Assembly (NCBI GenBank): GCA_951799405.1
Contig: OX637357.1
Location: 682,001-746,000 of the forward strand
Source of the DNA: Agapetus fuscipes
Taxonomy: Eukaryota; Arthropoda; Insecta; Trichoptera; Glossosomatidae
DNA length: 64,000 bases
Direction of reading: 5' to 3'
The position numbers were made by a program, and so were the translations under genes. The notes below the pieces were generated by a model that saw only the letters and a list, made by a program, of their open reading frames with translations, did no database searches and was not told the DNA's origin. How positions within the stretch are numbered: position 1 is the stretch's first letter; the number at the start of each line of letters is the position of its first letter. Below are positions 11,501 to 25,900 of the stretch, one piece after another.

Positions 11501-14500
11501 GCGACAATGGTTCAACAAAAGCACAAAGTCCCAGTTTCGAGCCGCCGCATCCAAGGTCAAAATAGCCATGATGATTGCTGATCTTCAAAGCTTATCAAAT
11601 GAAGAAAAAAGAGTTGTAAAAAAAAAACGTATTTAGAGGCTCTGCTCACTCCTAGCAGAAAGCTCGCAGAGTAATTCATAATTCATAAGGTCTTTATTGT
11701 TTTTATCAATATGTACAAAGTATTACAATAAAAATAAATTTTAAAAATCTAATTACAATAAATACTCCCCAAAGTAAGCATAGCTTGTGTTTTGGGGAGG
11801 ATTCCAACTTATCTGAACTTAAAATTAATCACTTAATAGATAAAAATCATAAAAAACAAAAATAATATATACACCATTTAGTCATTTACTCAGCAAAAAC
11901 AGAAAGACAAAAAATAAAATAACATAAAGAGGTAACATGTTTAAATAGAAAATACAGAAATAGGAATTATACATATATACCTACACACATGTAGATATAT
12001 GAAAAAAATAATAATGATAAGAATAATATACAAAAAACCAATTAAATATAAACACTCAACTATTTACACCTCTTTCAAATATTTGCTGATCATGTACTTA
12101 AGCAGTTACTGATCCAGTGGATATATCGCAGTTTGAAACTATGAGATTCTCATGCATGCACCTATAATGAGAAACATGCTTGCTTGTTGATTTTTAAAAA
12201 GCTTAAATCTACTTCTGTGTATTGTAAATGTTAACGCAAACGTCCTGTAACTTACATGGCAATAACCTGACCTACAAAATAAATGTGGAAACTGGAGAAA
12301 GATGACACTGCGGCACCTCAACATGACTTAGGTGGAGTGTTTAAGTTTTGGGGCTTATTTTTTAGGCTAACATTGGAGTCTCTCAATCATGCGCAAAGGA
12401 ATGAACACCTTTCAAACAGTCTTTAATCGGTCCATAGTTTAGTGGTTAACGCTACGGATTGGTTATTGGAAGGTAGTGGGTTCTTTCCTGACTAAGCAAA
12501 GAAAAAGCATTGTATAATTTTCAAATATGCTCATCGCTAGGTGGTACCAAAGGTCCATCCAGCCCCACAACAATAGGATGTTAAATCGGATTGGCGCTTT
12601 GTGTAGCAATACCCAAATTCACAGGGACTCTTTGAATTGTGATTCACACAAAAACAGCCCTAACCAAATAAATTATATCCTAATATTAATATATACTATT
12701 TTCCACATTTATACCATGTAGGTTGCAGGACCTATTCCTAATATCAATATTATTTTCTCTACAAATTTGCAATGATTATCAATGGATTCCACTCATGAAT
12801 AGTTTTGATTACAAAAGACTATGAGCAATACAGCCCTCACGTCTCATTCTCTATTCCTGTGACTGCCTCCGTCTAAAGTGCATGTGTTTGTGTGTTACGT
12901 TGTCAGGAGGAGGCAGTGGTTCTCCGGGAGGCTCCAGCGCTGGGGGAGGCGCCCCCGCTGGGCCACCGGGGGCTGCAGGGGCTGCGGGCCCCGCCCCCAC
13001 ACCCACGGCTAAAGAGCAGCTGAGCACCATGAGGGAATCTCTCTTCAGTCTTGATGGCTGGGGCGGCGTAAGTACCATCCTGCTCTAATCTAGTTAAAAG
13101 ATGGTTAGAATTTTATAAACTCCCTTGTAAGTAATTGCTCTACTGACTACTACAGTCAACAGACTAGAAAGCCGCAGGGATAGACAGGAGTTGGGGGCGA
13201 AGGCTGATGGAGGCCAAGGTTCGATATGAGCTGTGGAGCCATCGAAGAAGTAATTGCTCTAAAGACTACAATTCAGTCTTTTTATTGGTTTGAATTGGGT
13301 TTTTATATTGTAGGTCCACATGCGGCATGTGTTAGCGCGAAATTATACATATCTGCTTGTGGGAATGCATTTAGTATAAATCTTAAATGAAATATATCTT
13401 TGCAGCTTAGATTAGATTAGATTAGATTAGAAAGAATTATTAAATGATGATTTGTTAATGAATTTGATGGGACAGCAATGTCATAATTTTATCCGTGTCT
13501 GGTTGGCAGCCACTCCCGGGGCATCGTAGACAATCAACCGTGTGAGGTCAAGTGTGCGGTAGATTCAAAATGATGCTTAGCTCCCAAATATCATTCCTAC
13601 ATGCATATTCTCCTTGAGTATACGAGTATCAAACTAATATAAGGTAAATCCGATGTTTTTTTTGTAAAATAAATATGATTTTATTGTTTTGCAGCAACAC
13701 GTGAACCAAGACACAAACTGGGATGTGCCCACATCCCCCGAGCCCGGGGTGAAGCTGGACCAGCCGGGGGGAGGGCCCCCCATGTGGAAGCCCAACGTCA
13801 ACAACGGTAAACTCCACATCCCACACTCTACTTAACTGTGGCTGTGCTCTAATCCTGCATGCAGTAACTGCCCCACACACTCCCTCTCCACTGGGCTCAG
13901 CATGCACACTCTGTGCTAGTCTAACCCAACATTACTCAGCTGGAGAGGGACTCACTTTTCCTGACACAATATCACTAACATCCCTGACAGCCCAGATAAC
14001 ATTTTTTTTCTCTATGTAAGTCCAGCTGCAGTGCCCTGGAAACTGTTAAAATTGTTGAAAGTAGATGGACTGGTTACAGGGACGGACCTGTGGGAGGCCA
14101 ACCTGCGCAACGGCGGCCCCCCTCCCCCCCAGCCTGTCTCCAAGACGCCCTGGGGACACACTCCCACCAGCAACATCGGGGGCACCTGGGGAGAGGACGA
14201 CGACCCGCCTGAAGCAGGCAATGTATGGACTGGGCCTCCGCCGCCCCAGCAGTGGGGAGCTCCCCCACAACAGCCCCCACACTGGGCTTCCGGCAGCGTG
14301 AAGAAAGACGACTGGGTGGGCTGGGGAGAGCCCCACAGGGACCAGCACCGCCCTGACATGCACGGCCGCGCACCGGCTCCTGACCACCGCGACATGAGAG
14401 CCATGATGGGCATGGACGGCCGCGACATGCGAGGAGATCCACGAGGAATATCCGGGAGACTGAACGGGACCGCAGACATGTGGGGGCAACAGCACCACCT

Positions 14501-16898
14501 GCCCCACACCATGCAGCCTCCCAACAAGATGATGCCAACCAATCTAGGCAACGGGATCAATCAGTGGGGAGCACAAGGACCCAAAGACATGCCCATGGGG
14601 AAGGGATCTTCCGGTTGGGAGGAGCCTTCTCCCCCGGCAGCCAGGAGGAACATGCCTAACTTTGATGACGGCACTTCCCTGTGGGGACAGCAGCGTGGCG
14701 GAGGTGGGGGAGTGGGCGCCACACAGTGGAAGGATATGGGTGGCGGGATGGGCAGGGGAGGCATGCAGGGGATGCCCCCCGGGATGCCTCCTAACAGAAT
14801 GCCAGGAGTGCCCAACGCTATGAAACCCGACGCCATGTGGGGGCACGCCAACCGCAACGGCTCCTGGGAGGATCCACACTCCACCAACTGGGAAAAAGAA
14901 GGGATGAACTCTTGGAATGAAGGCATGAACCAAACTGGCGGATGGGCCGGACAGAAATCCAAGCCGATGGGAGCTCCAGCAGGCGCTTGGGACTCTGATA
15001 TAGGCGAGTGGTGCGGACCCAAACCACCTGGAGGTCCCTCAGCTAAACTGCTCCCCAAAGACACTGTGTGGAACAGCAAGGGATTCAGATTGCTCGTGGA
15101 CATGGGCTATAAAAAAGATGACGTGGAAGCAGCTCTGCGCAGCCGGGAGATGAATGTGGAGGAAGCTATGGATCTGCTGGGTCAGATGCGCGGGACGGGT
15201 GGCATGGACACCTGGCGCAGACACGATGAGCATGGAGGTCCTCCGTTTGATCACCAGCAGCAGTACCCAGCTCCCCCGCGTCCCCATCACGCCGGCTTCC
15301 CGCAGCAGCAGCCTCCTGGAGGACCCTTCCCGCAGCCGGGGCATGCCCTCAACATCTCTCCAGCCATCGTGCAGAAGATCCTGAGCCAGCCGGCCAGACC
15401 TCCCCCATCCTTCAACCAACAGAACAAGTAAGCGTCTCTTCCCATATGCTGCCCACTTACATTCTAATCTTATCTAAGTTGCAAGGATATATTCATTCAA
15501 AGCTCTCGATGTATGCCCACAAACAAACACGTGTAGTTCGCGCTTACAAATGCTGAATGTGTACTTACAAATGGTACCGCCGGGTACCAGGTGGACAGTG
15601 TTTACACCGACTTTTCGAAGGCGTTTGACAAGGTATGCCACTCAATTTTAATACAAAAATTGTCAAGGTTTGGTATAAAAAATCAACTTTTGCAGTGGCT
15701 GTCGAGTTATCTTGTCGAGCGTTCTTTGAGAGTAAAGGTGGGGGAAACCCTATCAAAGCCCTTCCCTGCTAAAAGTGGTCTTCCGCAAGGAAGTCATTTT
15801 GGCCCAATTTTGTTCCTTATCTTTATTAATGATATCACAGATGTGCTGTTTGACATTGAATTCTTACTTTTTGCCGATGACATCAAACTATACAAAGCTA
15901 TAAATGACGTGTCTGACTGTCTTTTGCTTCAGAATAATTTAAATCGAATGTCCATGTGGTGTGCACACAATAGACTGTTTATGAATGACAATAAATGCCA
16001 AGTTATAAGATTTGGTAGAAATAAAGATAAAATAGTATATAATTATTGCCTAAACAATAGTTCCCTTGAATCGGTTGAACTAATTCAAGATTTAGGCATA
16101 ATCTTTGACTGCCATTTATCGTTCCGACAACATATTGCATTTATAACAAATAGGGCCACTAAGACCCTGGGTTTTGTGTGTCGCACTGTGAAAGATTTCT
16201 CGAACATATTAGCCATCAAACAGCTTTATATTTCCCTTGTACGCAGCCAACTTGAATACAACTCATACATTTGGTCTCCCGGGTACAAACTTCATTGTGA
16301 TGCTATAGAGCGTATCCAAAAAAGATTTTTAAGATTTGTACATTTTAAATTAAATATTCGTTTTGATGACTTGAACTATAGTTTTTTGTTAAATTTTTTG
16401 AATCTTGAAACTTTACAAAATCGCAGAATATTTCATGATTTATTTTTTTTGTATAAAGTTGTTAATTCATTGGTGGACAGCCCTGAATTATTGAATGTCA
16501 TTAATCTACACATACCGAGTCGAACAAGAAGTCGAAATATATTCCACTGCGACGTTGCAACAAAAACATTTATAATGCATTCTATGATATATCGGCTTCA
16601 TCGACTCGGTAATGATTATCTAACCAATGATGATATAGATATTTTTGGTATGTCCATCGGAATTTATAGAAATTCATTAAAGTCTGTTTTATCATGTAAT
16701 TCTTCTTGATTTATGTTTAATTTCTCTTTTCTTACTGATCACTTATATTTTTTATACATTTATTTTTAATCTTTTTATATTCATAATATGTATCTTGTAA
16801 TAATCATAATATTTATACAATTTGTAAGCAACAAACTTCTGTACTACCTCTGTTAATCTAAAAATGTAAAAGGCTTCAGCCGTTTATTATAAATAAAT

Positions 16899-16929
<31 letters not shown>

Positions 16930-19900
16930 AAACCTCAAATGAACATAAGCCCTGCAACTCTTGCCGACATTCCCTGAAACAGGGGTGACATTGGCAAAGT
17001 GAACCATTTTTTACAGTATGGGTGGTCAGCCTCATACCAACCTATACGTCAAGGAATACGAGTAATAAATAACATTTAAGTATTAAAAAAAAAAAAAAAA
17101 ACAACAAAACCTTAAAAATAAATCTATACAAAAAAGTCAAAAAATTCTTATGCAAAAAATGTAGCAAACTAATAAACTAACATTACAAATCAGCATTGCA
17201 GATTAGCCGCCACTTCTTCCTGTCCTTGCATACTTCTTTCATTTCATCCAGAGTCATAACCTTTTTCATACAAGCTCTTCTTTTATTATGACTCTGGATA
17301 TCCCATTCACTCGCTATTTCGAAAATTTGGTCCATCCATACCTTTCTCGGTCTTCCTCTTCCACGACATTCATCAATTCTTGCAGCATACACTTTCTTTG
17401 TCAGTCTTTCCTCATTCATTCTCTCCAAATGTTCAAATTCTCTGCATTCATTTTCAAATTTGCAATGATTATAAACTTGGATCCAACTCCTGAAAGGTTT
17501 TGAAGATTTCACGCATTATCTATGAGCAAATTTATTCCTATTACATCTACTTATATTATGATAGAGAAATAAATAAATAAACTTTCTGGCTTAAGAAATG
17601 TTCCTACTTATGGAAACATTACAAACTAAGGAACGCTATTGTTGTGTTTTTAGGCTTTCATGGCCGGCTTCAGATGATGATGATAAGGATGCAGCATCCA
17701 TTTTTGCGGGCTTGTAGACCATGGTCCAGTATTTCTTCTGTAGGCTGCTTTTTTCTTCTTAGAAGGCTGCTACGTTTCGTCAGTGAACTTGTGACTGACT
17801 TCTTCAAGGCTCGTACCTGAACGTTCCGGTAAAGTTAAAAAAGTACCTCAAAGTTCAGGTACGAGCCTTGAAGAAGCCAGTCACAAGTTCACTGACGAAA
17901 CGTAGCAGCCTTCTAAGAAGAAAAAAGCAGCCTGCAGAAGAAATACTGGACCATGGTCTACAAGCCCGGAAAAATGGATGCTGCATCCTTATCATCATCA
18001 TAAGGAACGCTATGTTTATAGCAATTATTACAAAATATACACTTTCATTTTTTTGTGCCCAGCACTAAAAAAGAAATCCCATTTACAGTCCACAAAAACA
18101 GATACAACTTTCATCCAGATACAAGGTTCATCCAGCCTTACAGCAACTGAATCTTGCTTGAGTCGACGACCAAACTCGTATGCCTCTGCGGCACTACAAC
18201 AAGTGTCATAGATCCCTAGAGTCTCTAGAATCTAGGGAGTCTCCCGCATAGGATTTCTTAAAAAAAAAAAAAAGATACAAAATCTAGGGACAAGGAATTT
18301 TTAAGTATGGTAGGTCATAGAATCAAGATAAAACAGTGCATAGTGATGGACGTATTCCATCTAATGTGTATGATTGCTTCCAGCCAAACTGGTGGAGGTG
18401 GACAGCCCAGCACGGAGCAGCTGCGCATGCTGGTGCAGCAGATACAGACAGCCGTGAACGCCGGCTTCCTGAACCACCAGATCCTCAACCAGCCCCTCGC
18501 CCCGCAGACCCTGGTGCTGCTCAACCAGCTGCTGCAACAGGTCTCACTCTTGTCCATCTATTATCATGCTGGTGCAGCCGATACAGACAGTTACACCCTG
18601 CGTTTCAGATTAACCTATCGAGTGCCAGAACGCAGATCCACACTCATAGTACTAATCACTTTTTTTTTGTTTTTCTTTAGTTTTTACACAACAAGAACGA
18701 AAATCGTATAAAATACTGATATTGGGGTTAAACTACCCTCCATGTAACTCAAAGCATTCATTTTCATTTGAAGTTGACCTTGTAAACTGATGAGTTAAAA
18801 GATGAAATTCTAAAAACTTTTACAAAACACACACAACCAAAAAAAGTGTTTTGTTTACATTCCAAAGGGTCAATGTTCCGTAACATATTTGGGCTATGTG
18901 ACTATTTAAATAATATACATATATGTCTATTTTTAGAATATGATGTTTTTTTTCGTAATCATAATATTATGAGGCAATAAATACCTCACAGGTGATTTTT
19001 TATTTTGTTAGGCTCTAAAAAAACTTTATTTCACCGTCTTTGAGATAAAAAAAATCCGATAGGAGATATGTTTTGTATCTTAAGAGAACCAAGAGTTGGG
19101 TGGCTGGATTTCGGCAGAAAATCGCCGGCACTCTGGAAGTTAACAGGCATTTTTGTGTTGTTTAGGATGTAGCCCAGATTCCTTGTTCTTCTCCTGGTTA
19201 TCACTTGACTATTGTTTTGACTTTGTTGTGTTGTAATTGCTGCAGATCAAGGTGTTCAGCTCGCTGATGAACCAGCAGAGCCTGATGCAGAACCCGCTCA
19301 ACGGGAAGACCAACAGCGCCAACCTGCTCAACGTGTCGGTGCAGATCACCAAAGCCAAGCAGCAGATCACCAACCTGCAGGTATAGATGCCACACCTGAT
19401 CTGGGGCCTGTTTATGTTAGCCACAATGGAATCTTTCAAATGCCAACACATTTCTCGGCCTGCACTGTCGAGAGTCTTGTGTGCCGCTCTGCCATTATCT
19501 ATTATCAAAGTTGTGAAGATATATTACAATTAGAGATTGATATTAAATGCATTCCCATAATCAGAGACGTGTAAGTTTGGGCTTACTCGTGCCGCATGTG
19601 GACTTAAAACACAGAAACCCAATCTCAAATGAACATAAGCCCTGCAACTCTTACAGACATTCCCTGAAATTGTGGTGGCATTAGAAAAGTGAACTATTTT
19701 TACAGTATCAGTGGTCAGACTCATAGGAAAGTCGACAAAAGTTGCAGGGTTGCAGTGTTAGTACACATGCACCATGTGTTAACGCCAACTAACACAAGGT
19801 TAAGTTTAAGCTAGAGTCACGGTCGTTGGACATATTCACAAATTAAAATTAATTTTTACATGCGTTACATTCTTGGATATTAGACGAACCGTTAGGGGAG

Positions 19901-22900
19901 AACTAAAATTATTCTCGACGTTTCCTTGGTGAAGTAGCCAAAGTCTTCAGAAGGCACCCTGTCTGCACGACGATTGACAATTCCTCGATTCTCAATCAGG
20001 CCTGACCTGGATTGCTCAGATTATTTCATACTATTGTTTTCCTGTTGCAGAACCAGATAGCCGCCCAGCAGGCCGTGTATGTGAAGCAGCAGGCCGGAGG
20101 GGGCGGGGCCGCAGGGGGCGGAGGAGGGGGCGCAGACTTCTTCAGCAAGCCCCGAGACCCCCTGGCGCAGCTGCAGACCAACTTCGCCGACATCTCCCTG
20201 GCCAAGGACCCACCCTCCGTAAGTTCTCTGCTTCAAACCCTAGGCTGGAAGCCTCATCACCACGGTAATTCTTACCTACCGAAAATCAGTAATATTTGTA
20301 TGAAGACTAATCAGCTGTTCTCTTGCCGCCATCTTGGATTGACAGGTCTTCATACAAATATTACCGATATTCGGTAGGTAAGAATTACTGTGGTGATGAG
20401 ACTTCCAGCCCTGGCATGCCAAATGATACATCCTACGACTACCGTGTTTGGTGATCGGGCTTTCCATATTGCTGCGCCCATGGCCTGAAATTCTCTGCCA
20501 GCAAGACTGCGCACCATGGACAAACAGGCAGATTGCAGAAGGGCCCTAAAGACACATCTTGTTCCACAATCAGAAGCTTACTATTTAATCCTTGACTCAT
20601 AGGTTAGTATGAGGCTGACCACCCATACTGTAAAAAGATGGTTTAATTTTTGCCAATGTCACCCCTGTTACAGGGAAGGTCGGCAAGAGTTGCAGGGCTT
20701 ATATTAATTTGAAGTCAGCGGCTGACCACCCATACTGTAAAAGTTGGTTCACTTTGCCAATGTCACCCCTGCTTCAGGGAAGGTCGGCAAGAGTTGCAGG
20801 GCTTATGTTCATTTGAGATTGGGGTTTTTATATTGTAGGTCCACATGCGGCATGTTTAAGCGTGAAATTATGCATGTCTGCTTGTGGGAATGCATTTAAT
20901 ATAAATCTTAAATGATATATATCTTTGCAGCTTAGATTAGATTAGATTGGGTTTTTATATTGTAGGGCCACATGCGGCGGCATGTGTTTGCTTGTGGGAA
21001 TGCGTTTAATATGAATATCACAGCTTATGGCGGTTTTTCCTGTTCTTTGTGACGGGCAATAACCATGAGAAATACAGACTTTCAAATTTATAATTTTGAT
21101 TTACTAAAAATGTTCTTCAACTGACATTACTTGTTCTTCCCCTGTAGTCTTCAATTACACTTACACCGCCGGACAAAAAAAATTACGAGTCCTCAAAAAA
21201 AACTAAAATTGACATATAATGAATTATTCTTGATTTTTAATTAGTTTTTTTTGTATTTTTTGACATATGTGATGACTACTCGTTACTTCAAGGTTAAAAT
21301 AAAAAATCTTACTCATGAATTGTAGTTAGAAATTGGCATTATATACCAGGTATCAGATTACCCGAACCTTAGAGACCCATAACGGTTCATTTATGGTCGA
21401 GTGTTTGTGATGGAATAATAAAAGACATGCTATTTTGTCATTCATATTTAAGAAGTAGGTTCTTATCGCTTTATTTTAAATGAAGGTATTTTACATTTAA
21501 ACATATTTATAACATTTAAAAAAAAATTATACTTAGTGAATTCACCTTTATTTTTTATAACATGTAAAATTCTATTATTTAACGAAGCGTAAAGTGAATC
21601 TAAAATTTCTGATGTTATTTCTCCTTCCCAGACTTGAATCAAGTTTTTTTTTAATTCCTCAATGTTTTTTGATTTTTTTTCCCCGACTTTTTTTTTCATA
21701 ATCGCCCATAAATTTTCTATCGGGTTCAAATCAGGACTGTTCCCGGGCCACGTCAACGATTTTAAGCCAATTTTATCCTTGAATTCATTGATCTGTAAAA
21801 AAACAATAAATTATTTATCAAGTGGTCACAAAATGCATTACAAAAAAAAAAAAATGTACTCACAGTGCGGGCTCTATGGCACGGCGCAGAATCGTCCTGA
21901 AAAATCGGGTCCGCGGTATACTGCGTAATGTCCTCGATTGTTGGAATAAGATGGTTTTTCAACACTTTTTTGTACTGGATGGCATTCATCGTACCCTGTA
22001 CAAAATTTAGAGGTCCCAAACCGTACGCTGTCATGCACCCCCAAATCATGACGTAGGGTGAATGTTTAACGGTTCGAGTGACGCACGACGGATGGTATCT
22101 TTCCCCAGGTTTTCGTCGAACTATCTTTTTGCCGTCTGGACCAAAAAGGTTGAATTTGGATTCATCGGAGAAAATAACATTTTGCCAATCCTCCAAGGTC
22201 CAATTCTTGTGCACATTCGCCCAATCCAGTCTAGCCTTCTTCATTTTGTCCGTGAGTAACGGTTTCTTTGCGGGACTTCGTGCTTGGAAACCATGCTCCA
22301 ACAGCCGCCTGGACACTGTTTTTACTGAAAATGTTGATGTGCTGGTAGACTGCACCTCTGCGTGTATTTCAGGTGCCGTTAAAAATCGATCGCGCGTAAC
22401 AATTTTTTTTATTAAGCGATCATCTCGGACAGATGTCACGCGCCCACGTCTTCTTCCTTTTTTCCGTTCTATGGATCCAGTTTTTTTTAATTAAAAAAAA
22501 AAAAACCTCACTGCACCTTCTGAATACCCAACTCGACGAGATATTTCACAATAAGATATGTTTTCTTGCGACAATGCGATTATTTTGGATTTTATCACAA
22601 TCGACATTTGCTTTGCACTTTCCATGATTGTTGTGTTATGTTCACTCAAACGCGGGTAAAACAAGACTGTTGAGACATTTTAAAATGTAAATATTGTAGA
22701 AAGGTGACACATAGTGTCCTTAATTTATCGAACAAAAGAAACAGGTATCGATAAAGGATTTCTTAGAAAAAGGGTACAGTAAAGTCAAGGGATGCGGTAG
22801 CAGGTAAACTCGTAATTTTTTTTGTCCGGCGGTGTATATTAGACGAACCTTATGGGAGGGCTTGCATTATTCTCAATGTTTTGTTGGTGATGTAGCCAAT

Positions 22901-25900
22901 GTCTTCAGATGGCACTTTTTCTCCACGACGGTTAAGGATGAACTGTGGATGGAGCAGTGTTAACTGAATGATTTTAGAATGCTAATTGTGTGTGTTGGTG
23001 TTGTTGCAGAGCTATGGTGGGGGAGGGCAGCAGTCCCGCCTGAACCAATGGAAGCTGCCGTCCCTGGACAAGGAGGGGGAGGGCTCGGAGTTCAGCCGCG
23101 CCCCCGGCACCACCTCCAAGCCCACCATCAGCCCCCAGCTCAACCCCCTGGCCCTGCAGCCCGACAAGTGAGCCACCATTTGTTATTAAATAAATTTGTG
23201 CAGAGGAATGCAATTCACCAGCCTTTTTTGCCTGGCCAACTGTCTTCATATATTAAAATAAATTAATCACTCTATTTCATGCAACCCCATGAATTGAAAT
23301 ACTCTCTCCTTGTTGACATTAGAGAGTAGCTGTGCTTAGTGGTGTAAGTAATGTCAGCGATGATACCATGTTGAAAGCACCGGTTCTCATCAGATCACCC
23401 AAGTTAAGCAACATTGGGCGCGGATGCTATTGGATGGGCTACCGCTCAGGTACACCGCGTGTTGTTGGCATTTCTTGGACCGGTCCGTAGTCCAGTGGCA
23501 ACACTTCGGACTCGTAAATGGAAGGTTGTGGATTCGAATCCCGGCGGAGCACAATGAATATACCATTTATATTTCCAAATGTGCTCTTCGCTGGGTGTAA
23601 AAATTCATAAACCTTTACCAAAGACTGGTCACTGAAAGGTCCATCCAACCTTACAGCAACTGGGTCTTGCTTGAGAATTGGCGCTTTCTACAGCGACGAC
23701 CAAGCTCGCAGAGGGCTCTTCAGGTGTGATACACACAAAAACAGCGCTCACCAAATAATTCATCCTAATATTATTATTATTATATTAATGGTTGGTGTTT
23801 TTTGCAGCACGTGGTCCACAGGGCGCCCGGTCAGTGACGGCTGGCCGTCCAACGATCAGTCTGACCTGCCGGACGGCAAGGACCCCTGGCCCTCCAGCCA
23901 GCCCCCGCAGGCCTCCACCTACACTGATCTGGTGCCAGAGTTCGAGCCCGGGAAACCCTGGAAGGTGAGCATTCCCTTGCATGCATCTATACCAGCGGTT
24001 TCCAAACCGGGGGGGTATGGCTAGGTCACCCCTATTTCAGGGAAGGTCGGCAGGAGTTGCGGGTGTATGCTCATTTTAGATTCGGGTTTTTTGTATTGCA
24101 GGACCACATGCGGCATGTTTAAGCGTGAACTTATACGTGCCTGTTTGTGAAAATGCATATAATGTGAATCTCTAAAGTTACATACATTTTGCAACTTAGA
24201 TTAGATTAGATTAGATCATTAAAAGTAACCCAAGCTAAATCATAGCAATATAATGAGATGGTTTGGGTGTTAGTAAAGAATGGATAATGAATGCTTGACA
24301 ACGGGCATCTTCAGGGGAAATGTAAAGGCTTAGAAGATGTACAGAGTGAATGTCAAAGAAGAAAATCTATGAAAAAATGTCATGGATATGAACAAACTGA
24401 GTGCAGAGTATCAAGTATGTCAGAATAGGTATAAGTGGAGGAGACTGCTGAAGTTCTGGCCACCCGTAGTGGATCGGCGGCAGCGGTACAGTTGCCCTGT
24501 ATAGAAGGAAACGTGTGTGCAATGATTATAACCTGGATCCAACTCCTGAAAGGTTTTGAAGATTCCACGCATTACTTATGAGCAACACACCGGATGTATC
24601 CTCTTATTTGTTCAATAAATTATGAATCTAATAAATTTACTTGATGTCTGTTGAATGAAAACATACCAGTTGAACTTTGTATCGTCACGGCTATAATAGA
24701 TAGCATTAAAATGTTGTGTGTGTTGTCTAGATGAGCAAGAGCATTGAGGACGACCCTGGCATCACGCCGGGCTCGGTGGGGCGCTCCGCCCTCTCGCTGG
24801 CCACCATCAAGGACGACATCTTCGGGGCGCCCTCGCAGGGCAAGGCCTCCCCCACCACGCCCTCGGAGAGGTCCCTCTCCTCCAGCACCTGGACCTACCC
24901 CCCGCCCTCCGCCAGCTCAGTCGCCACGGCCTTCAACCTGCCCAAGGGTGAGTCACCATCCTCCCCCACGTGTTGTTTATCTACGAGTAATAATAATGAT
25001 AGGATGATTTACTTGGTGAGCGCTGTTTTTGTGTGAATCACGCCTCAAGATCCCTTTGCAAGCTTGGTGTTCGATATAGGTAGACATCACCAATTCTCAA
25101 ACAAGACCCAGTTGCTGTAAGGCTGGATGGATCTTTAGTGACTGGTTTTTGGGAAAGGTGTATGAATTTTTCAGTCAGCGAAGAGCATATGAAGACTACA
25201 GGGGGAAACAAGGAATGTCAGCAAAAATAAGATAATAAGTAAAACCTAGTGGCATCTGTGTATCTAAAGCTCTGCAAAATTTGTAATGCAACAACAGTCG
25301 CTATCACAGTTTCACTATAAGTTTGTATTCTTTACAAATGCAAAAAATATGTTCAAATTTGATTTACAATACACGATAGGAGGAAATAGTACTAGCCCGT
25401 AGCAGCAAGAGGTCTTTATAACAATAAGGGTAGAGTGTTTTGACTTCAGGTACGTCTTGATATTATGTTTTATAAACTAAATTTTAAAGATTCATCAGTT
25501 TTTGTCCACTTATTTAGGTGCATACATTTCTATATCCATAGGTGTATGTTACAATTCACTTACACTCAAAAATAGCTTATTTCTATATAAGTGATGTATT
25601 TATCATGATGTAATTGCAGGTGGAGGAGGCAAGAGCTCCTGGGGAGACGCTGGCTCAGGCGGGGAGCTGTGGGGCGGAGGGGGAGCGGGCAAGTCCCGCG
25701 GCCCCCCGCCCGGGCTGCCCTCCTCCTCCTCTGGGGGTGGGGGCGCAGGCAACAAGCCTCCCTCCTCGTGGGGCTCCTCGCAGCCGCAGCGCCCCTCCGC
25801 CTTCCCCGCCCAGCCGCCCAACAACGCCTGGCAGAGCTCCAGCACATGGCTGCTGCTCAAGAATCTCACCGCACAGGTCAGCACAACGCTCTCTTACTTG

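Noticed and set aside
14012..15419. Several long minus-strand ORFs opposite gawky exon g
   Set aside because: Antisense shadows of GC-rich, GC3-biased coding sequence; the plus strand has clear GW182 and UBA motifs.
23353..23470. Functional 5S rRNA gene
   Set aside because: Multiple substitutions in conserved promoter and loop positions, single copy, and fused to a SINE.
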